Part shown: positions 54,947-64,000 of the stretch, one piece after another | Numbering within the stretch: the first letter of the stretch is position 1 | Layout of the letters: the number at the start of each line of letters is the position of its first letter | Source of the DNA: Aureobasidium sp. EXF-3400 | Lineage: Eukaryota; Ascomycota; Dothideomycetes; Dothideales; Saccotheciaceae | Direction of reading: 5' to 3' | DNA: 64,000 nt | NCBI GenBank assembly: GCA_024195585.1 | Contig: SWBL01000249.1 | Location: 1-64,000, forward strand | The notes under the pieces: generated by a model | Seen by the model: the letters and a program-made list of their open reading frames with translations, nothing else | What the model was told of the DNA's origin: nothing | Databases searched by the model: none | Translations under genes and position numbers: made by a program

Positions 54947-55999
54947 GGTGAGATGGCAGTGATTGTTTACTCCAGGTCTGGATGTGAAATTGTGTTGAAA
55001 GAATGTGGGAAGGTGCTGCCAATGGAGGGGGAATTTATCCTCATGCATGCTCGGCTTGAGGACAGTCGCGCAAACATGGCTTCCGGCCAAATCAATGAGT
55101 AACCCTGAACCATAACGATCTTGCCTTTTTTCTGCGCTAATAATTGCTGCATTGATTACAATGTCTGATCTGATGGTCCCACAACATAACAAATTGATGG
55201 TGGTCGATTCAAAGAATACCAGTCGTGTTTAAATGGCCTTGTTCAAGCACAAGCGTTATATGGTAAAATCAATTTAACCAAATCCTTGGACTGCTGGTCA
55301 ATGAACTTTGGATTTGCCAGTCTTGGTTAGATTAACTCTAGGTCTACGTTAAAGAATCCCATATCTTCGTACTACTTCTCCGTGTGCTGAAGACTGCCAC
55401 AATACCGCAAAGCCCGAAGTCCAAGCACAAGATTAAGCTGATGAAATGCACAGTTGTGTTCTGGATCCCAGCCTGTTTGATGCGTTGTCTCGATGGGAAC
55501 CATCTTGTTTACAAGAAATATTACATTTCCTCAGCTCCGTTGTGACAGTCCAAAACACAGGGAGATGATGAATCCTGACCCCTGATCACCACAATTCTGT
55601 TTGCGATGACCTCTCCATGTTGCTTGAAGTCATCCCCTACGGGACCGCCGACTTCCACCTGCCTTTTCGAACCTCACAAGGGTATCTCGAGCTTTCCTTC
55701 TCGAGTTCTGATACACGAGCAGCTTCAGGCCCTTCGATTCAATGATCTGGCAAATGCATGCCATTCAACATCAAAGGCAGGCCCGAAGCTTTGAAATCCC
55801 TAACCTCTGGCGAAGCGGTTTCGCCTCAAACCTAGGTTCGAACCTCAGGCGAGGCACAATAGCACTCTTTCGCCACAATCATATGAGTCTTTCCCTCCAA
55901 GCAGTGGTTGAGAGTCCCAGTTGCTGCTTGAAAAGACAACCCTTCCGAAGCACTTTGTAAACTCTCTCCCCCTAGTGCGGGTTTCTCTGGTCTACGGAC
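54947..55999. other. Intergenic region, palindrome-rich near 55.82 kb
   Basis: About 1 kb with no supportable gene. At 55809-55825 there is a perfect hairpin (arms GGCGAA and TTCGCC, 5-base loop), followed at once by two overlapping palindromes, AACCTAGGTT (55829-55838) and AGGTTCGAACCT (55834-55845). Confidence 0.6.
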
Positions 56000-58784
56000 T
56001 CAGTTCTTTTGCTCGGGTTTTATGGTAGTTGTGCCGCTAGTGTTTGGAAGTGTTGGGTCGCTACTGGGAGGGCATGTCGACACGTCTGCAGTGTTACTTA
56101 GGCTTTCATCTTCTTCGCCGCGTGTGAGTGTTGCTTCATTCGAGGCTAAGTCCTGCTTTGCAACGTCCTCGCTTGTAGTCGTCTTCGAGTCACTCGAATG
56201 GACTTGACCATGCGCATCCTCAAGCTTTTGCTCTGATTCACCTGCCTTGGATCTCGACAGGCCATCGGTCTCTGCTGCGTTCGCAGATGGCGTGACTTCT
56301 TCGTCATCTGTTCCAGTACCATCTCTGATCTTGATCGTAACACCACTTGCTTGCGAATAGACCCTTAACCCAAGCACGAGAAGCGCATTCCACGGGTCCT
56401 CGGCATACCAGTCCCTCTCGTCCTCGCTGGATGATGGATAGACGTCTCCATCCATTTCGCTGTTCCATTCAAAGTCGTCGTCGTCCAGCTCAGCATTGGG
56501 GTCGTCATCAAAGACGTCGATGCATCCAGTAATTTTGCTGGTGTGAGGTATGCTCACAATAGGTGGGTCGAGATTGTTAGGTTGAGGAGGAGGCACAGGA
56601 ACATAACCAGCTCGTCTCAGAAGGTAGCCTGTTTCTCTGACTTTCTTCTCCTGCGCGATTCTATCTTTGCGCTTCTTGTCTCGAGCCTTTGTTTCGTGCC
56701 TTCGCCTCCTCATCTTTGCTTGTTGTTCACGGGTTTTCTCTCTTGCTTGTTCTTTTTTCTGTTTCCGTACCTCTACCTCCTTCTCGCGAAGTTTGCCTTT
56801 TGCGTGTGCAAGTTCGAAGTTACGACCGATTTGTAGCAGTTTTTGTTTCCGGTAGGGTGCCTCGGATTCAATAACAGATTCTGCAGTACGGTAGGGCGTT
56901 CGTGTTGGCTCGATCTTGATGAGAATGTTGTAGGTCCCGGCTTCTAGATCAAGATCCACACTGACTGAGCGGGTGTTGGTGTAGTTCCCACTAGACACGT
57001 GCATGCTGCGTGCCAGAAACTTGGTCTCATCGTTGGTGTTGTATACACGGAAATGCAAACAGTACGTGTATCGACCCTGCAGTCCTTGGAAATAACTAAC
57101 ATCTGGTTGAGCGAGAATGACAACGACGGGTCCTGATTGAGACAGAGTGATCTCGAAGCTTGTTTCCAGATAGGTAGCCGCTCCTGCAGGCACTTCAACA
57201 GAAGTCCATTGTTGAGTCAACGTCCATGTCTCGTCGAAGAGACGAGTGCGTTGAATAGAGTCAAAGTATCGGAGAAAGTTGTCGAAGGTGACCCAGAAGA
57301 CCTGGATGTATATCAGCAGATGTGTCAGATTGTGTTGCGTACAGCCAACCTACACCAGGATCTTTGAAGTCGAATTCGAGCTGCTCGACAAGCTCAGCGT
57401 TCCACTCCTCGAACTTGTGGTTGAATGGCCCGTCGATTTGATCTGGGTTCTTGTTGTTACCCCAAGGATTTCTGAAGCACGTCAACAATGTTTTGGTTGG
57501 GGTGCTTGAGAAGAGGAAGGAGCACACCTAATTTTGAGCAGTCGCAGTTCCTTGTGTTCCACAGCTTGCAGTACTGCATACGCATGTTTGCCGAAGCCGC
57601 CAGCCTCCCTATAATGAAAGGCACCCCCTGCAAAAAGGTAAGTGTCATTGACCTGCATCAATTGCTTCCACAGCAGTGATTTTTCCAAGATGTCCGATGG
57701 TACAAGGCTTGTTGATACACCGCCAGTCAAATCCTCCGTGCCCTCGCCAACCCAGCCACCATGTAACGAACCATAGTCGCCATGAGCTTTCGCATACGCC
57801 TTCTCTATCAAAGGTAACCAAGTATCCTGGCTGTCACGACATCGCGCAAAATATAGGGCCTCGCCGCCTTTCTGCAAAGTCTCTCTCAGCTTAGTGATGT
57901 CGTTGCTGTTGTTGAAGGTACTCCTTGTCTGTCTCTCATCTACGTACTTGCCAATAAACAGATCGTCACCATCAGAGACGTGTATGAAGAGGCGATCATC
58001 GACGATTTCTGGTATCCAAGTTCCATCGCGGAAGAAGACGAAGCCGTAAACGCCAACTGCCTCATCACGGGCTACGCAAAGTCGTTGCATAAGTCCTGGT
58101 TTCGCAGCGACAGAGACGAGAGCCGCGATGAACCAGCAGTTTCCGAGCGAGCCTTGCATAACATCGTCACCACAAGCTCCTTCCGCATTGAAGGTAGGCT
58201 TCTCGAATATGTCCTGTAAAGTACATGAGCACGTGCCATGTAAAAGTCGTGTGCCATGCGTATACCTTTACTCGCTTGACACCGGATGGCTGTATTGCGG
58301 TTGAGCTAATATAGGTACCTTCTGAATCGACTAAAGGCATGATACAATCGTGCTGGGCGAGTTCGACTTCGAAATGCCTGTCACGATATTTCTGGTTCAG
58401 ACGAGTGCACTCGTCGACGATGGCTTGGACCTTCTCCAGACACTCCTTCTTGGCCTGTTCGTAAGACGCAGCAGTGCTCTCTTGAGTATGCAGGCCGTTG
58501 TCCTCGTCACTGGCGTCTTTGAGTGTCTGCTCGAGACGACGACCGAGAGCAGATGTGTTCGGTGCACGATTTGAAGCTGCTGCAAGGAAACGATCCCAGA
58601 AAGGATAAAAGTCATCGTTTTGAGGTTTTGTTATGTTAGTCGAGACGGAGCGGTGTCTTCGGGAGGCCTTTTCATGTATCAAACGAATAGGAAACGGGAC
58701 GATACGGTCAGGAGTGGTTGTGCCACTAGACGATGAACGACGAGCATGTTTCTCGAGAGCTCGTGCTAGGTTATGAGCATCCAT
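56000..58784 (-). CDS. Calpain-like cysteine protease
   Basis: Exons are 58266-58784, 57528-58213, 57354-57471 and 56000-57301 (874 residues). I start at the ATG at 58784; upstream the frame opens only with TTG. The calpain core has the full triad: C199 in GSLGNCWFIAAL, H383 in GGFGKHAYAVL, and N403 in KIRNPWGNN, where a 56-base intron splits the Arg codon. A beta-sandwich-like region (VEVPAGAATYLETSFEITL) follows, then a long Arg/Lys-rich coiled coil and an acidic Ser-rich tail. Fungal calpains of this type (beyond PalB) are uncharacterised; calcium dependence is not evident. It should be an active cytosolic protease by its residues. Confidence 0.92.
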
Positions 58785-59306
58785 GGCCGAGCGAGTTTTT
58801 CTTGTTGCGACAGCAGAGCTCAAGAAGGCATGGAATACTTTGTCGTAGAGGGAGTGTCACTGCTATGAATGGCTACAAATCGGAGCGACACAAGAGGGCA
58901 AGAAGCGAGAAGCCGTCACGTCTGCCTTGACAGATTCCTAATCGTGTAAAGGTACATGGGTACATGTTGAGCAGGTCGGTGAGATGGGTCAGCTGGGGTC
59001 TAAGCAAAGCAGGCCTAGTGAAGCTTGTACAGCATGATTAGCGGACAGCCACGACAGTCAACAGCGCACTTGAGCAGTCCGGCGATGACTCTGACATGGC
59101 CGAGACGGATGTAAACCGATTGGTCTTGTGTTTGAGGCTGAGAGTTGGATGTTTGCTGGGCCTAATACTTTGTTGTTGGGAGAAGTCGAGACAGCAGGGT
59201 CCCCTCAATCGCAGTGACGATTGCTTGGCGATCTGTTGATGGTGCTGAATGTGACTGACACTTGATTGGTCAACTTCCTTCGTAGCAACCATCAAGACAT
59301 TCAGAC
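58785..59306. other. Divergent promoter region of calpain-like and MED4 genes
   Basis: 522 bases between divergent starts; no gene is seen. Confidence 0.6.
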
Positions 59307-60202
59307 ATGCTCAGTGTATTCCAGACACGCTTCCAGCGCCTAGAGACAGCACTGAATTCGCTGGTCGAATCAGTCGCAGCTTACAACCCTTCCATCTTGG
59401 CAGCAGACGCACTGGTCGCGGCAGACGAAGACCTGGACGAGAGCTTGGAACAGCGTACGCAAACAAGACTCTATTACCTTGAATCGAAGCTCACTCTGTG
59501 TCGACAGTCGCTGTGCATCATGCCAACTACTCGCGCATCCTCGAGCTGCGCGCTACCGCCGACGCCCTAGATGAGAAGATCAAATCCACCCTACGCACGC
59601 TGGCCGACACACGCAAAGAACTCCTCGACATACCCTCTTCACAACCAGCTCCGAATACTCGTCAAGTCGGTGTTGAGGAATTGCTCTCATACGCAAAGTT
59701 CATCTCAAAAACCACTGTACCGCCTACCTTCCGCGGACACATCTCAACTGAACTACTGTCACAACCACAACCCGTCATCACCAATGCACCCACTACCCAA
59801 ATCACGAACGGCATGGCCACACCAGCCCAGAACGGCGACAACACAAACACAAGCGATCAATCCGCTCAACCAGAAAACAGAGCCGTAGCTACCTTGAGCG
59901 CAGAAACAAAAGCCATGCTGGACCCACTCTCACAACTCCCCTTCGTCCCTTGGCCGTCTCAAGAAGTCATTCGTATGGGTGCTCTGGCTGCTATCCAAGG
60001 AATGCTGGAAGATGGCACTGATCCTACTACTGTGCTTAGTGCTGAAGAGCAAGATGCAGCAGACAAGAGACGAGCAGAAGAAGAAGAGAGACTACAAGCT
60101 GAGCAGGAAGAAAGAGAGCGCAGGCGCAGAGAAGATTGGGCTGCTAGAGGTGGCAACAGAGCTGCCATGACAGAAGATGTCTTTGACCCTGATGAGCTTT
60201 AG
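59307..60202 (+). CDS. MED4: Mediator complex subunit 4
   Basis: Exons are 59307-59454 and 59508-60202 (280 residues). The 53-base intron splits a Leu codon and joins LEQ to LAVHHANYSRILELRA. The Med4 signature follows: an N-terminal helix (FQTRFQRLETALNSLV), VHHANYSRI, LRATADALDEKIKSTL, GVEELLSYAKFISKTTVPP, and a C-terminal short motif PFVPWPSQEVIRMGAL. The tail is a charged helix ending DVFDPDEL. Med4 belongs to the middle module of Mediator, which links activators to RNA polymerase II. Size is close to yeast Med4 (284 residues). Confidence 0.95.
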
Positions 60203-60443
60203 AGAATGCACAAGAACAGCACCACATCAATCGCAGATTCATTTGCAGACACTGATTCAGCTACGATTATAACGAAGATATCCTAGGATGATTTTTTCAG
60301 TTTTGAACTAATGGAGAAACAATCACTCACGAACATCATCAACAATAATTGCATCTGTGGTCACAAAGTTCACAAATCTATAATCTATGATCTATCTTAT
60401 CAATCTATTCCCTCATCCTGTAGCAAGTAGAACTGAATGTTGC

Positions 60444-61556
60444 TCAAACAGCAGTAGTGGGCCAAGTAGGGTACTCCCACTCGACAGCCTTCTTCCTCAA
60501 CTCCACATCCAATCCCTCGCTCCCAGCACAAACATACAAGAACTTTGTAAATGCCACCTCAGACCAATAGCTAAAAGTAGTGTTGCCAGGAACGAACACA
60601 ACATCACCTTGCAAGAGCTGTACCTCCTCTCCTTGCATCTGAACCTTCAACGCACCTTCCAAAACCTCAAAAGCCATATGATCAACAAAATAGCGAGAAG
60701 GGATTGTAGTGTTGGATAGCTTTCTGGACATGGTAACTGTGCCTTCGGAGAACTTTCCAGCACCTTGTGCAGAGGAAGAGATGAAGGGGGCAATGATTTG
60801 GTAGCCGTGTTGGCTGTTGAGGTACATGGGTCCTTGGTTCTTGGCGACGTAGAAGGGAGTTACCGAGTTCGAAGGTACGGTGTTTCTGCCAGTGTGCCAT
60901 GTTGCGTTTGCGGGTGCGCTGCCGTTGATCAGGTCGCGGCGGGGGTTGAAGTCCAGTTGGGCATATACGTCAAAAGACTCGAGGGCTGAGATCATGGAAG
61001 CGGAGGACCCGGCTCCTGCATCGGTGGATCCAGAACTTGAGCTAGGGACATAGGGTGATGAGGTTGAGGAAGTGTAGTTGCTGTCTGCGATGGCGAAAAA
61101 CAGGGCTTCAAAGCCACCGGGTTGGATCACACCAAGCATCTCGGTATCAGGATCAAGGACCTGGAAGGTATGTGTAGTGTTTCTAGGCACAGCGCCGTAA
61201 TCACCAGGCAACATGACTCTAGCCTCCTCATCACCAAACTTGTCAGTCCAGAGCTGGAACGACCCTTTGCTGCAAAAGAAGTTTTCGTAGTGGGTTTGAT
61301 GGATATGGGGGAGGACACCAAGGGCATCTGATGCAGGAGAGTTGGTCATGAGGATGGAAAAGGCACCGCCGGAAGATGCACCCGTGACAGGGAATCTGTA
61401 GATCTGCTGCCCGACAGCAACAGCTTGGGCATTGGCGTATCTCTCAATGACATAGGGGCGGACATGGTCAGGAGCGTTCTCGACATAGAGGGAGCTGCGT
61501 GCTGTAGCGCCAATCGAAAGAGCAGCAGAGGCAGAGACCAACGAAGGGATATGCAT
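60444..61556 (-). CDS. Secreted bicupin, quercetin 2,3-dioxygenase type
   Basis: A single exon of 370 residues from the ATG at 61556 (MHIPSLVSAS); the frame upstream starts with TTG. A signal peptide of about 20 residues leads the protein. The N-terminal cupin has the copper ligands H84, H86, E91 (HIHQTHYENFF) and H129 (RNTTHTFQ), spaced as in Aspergillus japonicus quercetinase. A second, ligand-poor cupin follows (FEVLEGALKVQM, LLQGDVVFVPGNTTFSYWS). Quercetinase opens the flavonol ring and releases carbon monoxide, helping degrade plant flavonoids. Substrate is by family resemblance. It converges on MED4, 241 bases apart. Confidence 0.88.
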   Translation of the reverse strand: MHIPSLVSASAALSIGATARSSLYVENAPDHVRPYVIERYANAQAVAVGQQIYRFPVTGASSGGAFSILMTNSPASDALGVLPHIHQTHYENFFCSKGSFQLWTDKFGDEEARVMLPGDYGAVPRNTTHTFQVLDPDTEMLGVIQPGGFEALFFAIADSNYTSSTSSPYVPSSSSGSTDAGAGSSASMISALESFDVYAQLDFNPRRDLINGSAPANATWHTGRNTVPSNSVTPFYVAKNQGPMYLNSQHGYQIIAPFISSSAQGAGKFSEGTVTMSRKLSNTTIPSRYFVDHMAFEVLEGALKVQMQGEEVQLLQGDVVFVPGNTTFSYWSEVAFTKFLYVCAGSEGLDVELRKKAVEWEYPTWPTTAV

Positions 61557-62701
61557 CCTCAAGAAGAAAACAGAGATACAGACTTGGAAAGGAAAGTGAT
61601 ATCTGGTGATCCGGGATGAGACGCCGAGGGCTACTGCAATACTTATACCTATTCATATCACACAAAGACCTACCTGTAGATCATCAAGCCCTACTTGCTT
61701 GACCGTGTAGAGGTATGTTATATCAATACTCCGTGGGCTCCTCCGCACTCGTCCGCCAACAAATCTCACAATTTATCATTGCTGGGGTGTTGAGATCGAC
61801 GGCGTAGGCCCCACGAGGAAACACCCATGGTGATCATACAGGGCGAGCACTTTGACCTCTACTGCTAGTATTGATTTGGCCAGGCGCGGTGCGATTAAAG
61901 GACCAAGCTGATGCTCCGTGCAGGTTCATGAACCTGTCTAGCCGCACTCTTCAGGCAATAACGAGTCAATTGTTGCTAGGGCTTCGGATGAATCGGTTCT
62001 GTAACCTAGGGCTTAGTATTCCCATGCTTTAATAAGGTTATCAAGGCCTGGATGTTTCGTGTGTAGAGAAAAGATTGGCGACACGCGTAGCGAAGTCTCG
62101 TTGAATGCAAAAACTTGGCGCATACGAGAGGTTTGCAGGCCGTCTTTACAAGCTCTTCGCTTCTCGAGATCGATGTGAGCGAGATACGCTGACGCACGAA
62201 CAGCTTGTGACCATTGATGGCACATGTGTAGCAACACTCTGTATTGACCTCGCTGGAATAGAATTGAAGGGGTTCAGAACAGAAAGGTACATGCAAGGTA
62301 CAGTGGAAGTTAAAGGGGCGGGTGGCTGCCGTTCCGCACCACTGTTTTCTTGAGGTCAAAATTGTTGGTTAGACTTTCTACTCTAACTTAACTGCTAAAC
62401 TAACGAAGAAAGAATGCCCTATAACTCTACCGCATGTAGTAGGTAGGCGAGGGCTGCAAACTGCAACTGCACATCAAAAGAATCAAGAAAGCAAAATCAC
62501 ATGAACCTTGCCGTGCCCTAATGGCTGCGCATGCACACCGAATATCACTGCTCGCTCAACGAGCATGATAAAATTCCCGTGCCTCTGTGCCGATGAAGCC
62601 ATGAATATCAATCACAAAACCTTGGAACGCCGTCAAACACCAAACCCTCAAACGCTTGGAAATCACTCAAGAGACGTCACAACGTAAGATGCTAAAGGCC
62701 A
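61557..62701. other. Intergenic region between the quercetinase start and RAD21 stop
   Basis: About 1.1 kb; both flanking genes are on the minus strand. No supportable gene is seen. Confidence 0.55.
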
Positions 62702-64000
62702 TTAGATGGTGACGGCAACCTCAGGTCGCTGACTTGCAATCTCGCCGCCGGCTCCCATTTCGGCCCAATCGCCCCAAAGACCTCTCTTGCCACGAATGCG
62801 GAGTGGGGCACCCAACTCATCTGAGCTTTGCTCGACCTTGATGGCATCCTTTGTACCAAGAACAAGCACCTCGAAGAACATCTTGGTTGCATCTTGCCTG
62901 CTCGTACGCGCTTCAGGGCAGAAGTCGGTGAAAAGGACGCTACGCTGAGCGCGAGTTGTGGGTGATGGAGGTTCGCCAGACTCATCTGAAAAGCGCTCAC
63001 GCAAGAGATGCACAGCGTGCTTGGTACCGAGAGAGACGGGTCCAGAATCGGCAGGGTGCAGAACAGGCATAGTAGTCTCGTCAAAAGCGGGTGCCGGTGA
63101 ATAAGCTTCCATCTCCTCCTCTTGAGCGGGCTCGTTGATAGAAGGAATGTCGTCGCCACCAAAAGCGGGAGCAAAGTCGTCAGCACCAAGCGTAGGGTCC
63201 TGGAGATCTTCGGGTGCAGGTGATGTGGCTGCCCCGAGCGGGTGGGTCTCTTCCTCCTCCTCAGGGATCTCGATCTGGGGAAGACCACTATCTCTCTTGC
63301 GCTTGAGCTCACCAGCTGTGCGCACGACCTCGAGGGACAAGACACCTCTCAACTCAGGAGCCCAGCCCATGCTACGACCGTCACCCAGAATGTTAGACAC
63401 AAAACCACCATTCTTCTGCATTTCCATGAGTGCTAGAAGGACTGGATCTCTAGGGAGGAAAGTGGGGGCCTTGAGGATCTTGCTGCGGTCCTCCTGTTGA
63501 GCGCGGATTTGTGAATTGTGTAGTTCGGTGTTGAGATCAGCAGGAAGAACCTTGCGACGCTTGGCGCGTTGTTGTGCCTGGATCATGGTCTCGTCTTGTT
63601 CAAGCTCGGTAGGTTGGTGCTCGAGCTGGAAAGTCTGCTCGAGGTCGCGCTCGACGCTAGAGCGAACAGACGAGAGTGGCGAGACACTATCCCGCTCACG
63701 GCGCACATCTGCACGGGTCAGAGCGTCAAGGTTGCTTTCTTCGATTTGAAGATCAAGGTCGCCCATCTCGATATCGTCATCCATGGGAAGAGGAGCCATT
63801 GAGACGTCTTTCTCAATAGTATCTTCGGGGCCACCAACGTCCAGATCCAGGTCGTCGTTGTACAACATGCTCTGATCGTTCATTGCTGGGCGGGGCGTCT
63901 CTGCGCGTCTACCAATTTCAATGCTAGTATCTCCGCCGGCGGCACCTTCAGTAATGTCGCCAATGTCAAGGTCGATATCATCGTCCTCGAGTTGAAGAGT
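62702..64000 (-). CDS. RAD21: Cohesin kleisin subunit RAD21/SCC1, C-terminal part (partial, runs off right edge)
   Basis: The frame is open from the window edge (64000) to the stop at 62702-62704, giving about 432 C-terminal residues; the start lies outside. Acidic linker sequences (LQLEDDDIDLDIGD, MPLP-type patches, GPEDTIEKD) precede the kleisin C-terminal winged helix. That domain has DATKMFFEVLVLGTKDAIKV and ends APLRIRGKRGLWGDWAEM, typical of Rad21/Scc1. This domain binds the Smc1 head and closes the cohesin ring. The middle block RRKVLPADLNTELHNSQIR and FLPRDPVLLALME is also family-like. Possible separase sites lie among Arg-rich acidic stretches but cannot be fixed by eye. Confidence 0.93.
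   Translation of the reverse strand, partial: TLQLEDDDIDLDIGDITEGAAGGDTSIEIGRRAETPRPAMNDQSMLYNDDLDLDVGGPEDTIEKDVSMAPLPMDDDIEMGDLDLQIEESNLDALTRADVRRERDSVSPLSSVRSSVERDLEQTFQLEHQPTELEQDETMIQAQQRAKRRKVLPADLNTELHNSQIRAQQEDRSKILKAPTFLPRDPVLLALMEMQKNGGFVSNILGDGRSMGWAPELRGVLSLEVVRTAGELKRKRDSGLPQIEIPEEEEETHPLGAATSPAPEDLQDPTLGADDFAPAFGGDDIPSINEPAQEEEMEAYSPAPAFDETTMPVLHPADSGPVSLGTKHAVHLLRERFSDESGEPPSPTTRAQRSVLFTDFCPEARTSRQDATKMFFEVLVLGTKDAIKVEQSSDELGAPLRIRGKRGLWGDWAEMGAGGEIASQRPEVAVTI

Noticed and set aside
55809..55845. Possible tRNA gene with A-box and B-box-like sequences
   Set aside because: The two boxes are only about 25 bases apart, with no room for an anticodon arm and no matching acceptor arm.

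Overview
This window is nuclear DNA of a filamentous ascomycete (Pezizomycotina, probably a dothideomycete; the class is an inference from overall gene style, not from a marker). Genes lie on both strands with no operon logic. Most carry short spliceosomal introns of about 46-79 bases with GT-AG ends, and several need an intron to restore a well-known protein. No transposon, CRISPR array or rRNA was seen. About 29 protein genes and one tRNA gene are supported. Exon joins were worked out by hand from frame, splice sites and family motifs.

Layout. The left edge holds the start of a ubiquitin gene (minus strand). At 0.99-7.3 kb lies a run of four same-strand genes that I do not recognise as named families. 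All four end in a SUMO/ubiquitin-like beta-grasp domain, with the last intron at the same place in each. Two have a helical N-terminus and two a membrane-anchored one. This is the most novel-looking part of the window. From 7.4 to 24 kb come ordinary genes: an unknown, probably mitochondrial protein, a DUF3445 haem oxidoreductase-like protein, the ER mannosyltransferase ALG9, the snoRNP factor NAF1, an ammonium transporter of the Mep1/3 type, a cytochrome b561 protein and a TBC Rab-GAP. From 24.9 to 38.6 kb come a GPI-anchored cysteine-rich protein, a putative HExxH metallopeptidase, ISA1, a GH43 arabinanase-like enzyme, a RED/IK splicing factor, an intron-bearing tRNA gene, the translesion polymerase REV1 and a nuclear FKBP.

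From 39.5 to 54 kb the content is more accessory: a Zn2Cys6 transcription factor, a second member of the HExxH family, a DUF6590-like protein, and a divergent pair made of a six-LysM secreted protein and a chitin-binding GH18 chitinase of the large subgroup C type. From 54 to 64 kb follow a conserved fungal protein of unknown function, a calpain-like protease, MED4, a secreted quercetinase-type cupin and the C-terminal part of the cohesin kleisin RAD21, which runs off the right edge.

Functional links within the window are few. The LysM/chitinase pair shares one upstream region and both products bind chitin. The four ubiquitin-like genes form a tandem family. The two HExxH genes are diverged paralogues 16 kb apart. 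The other neighbours appear unrelated in function.
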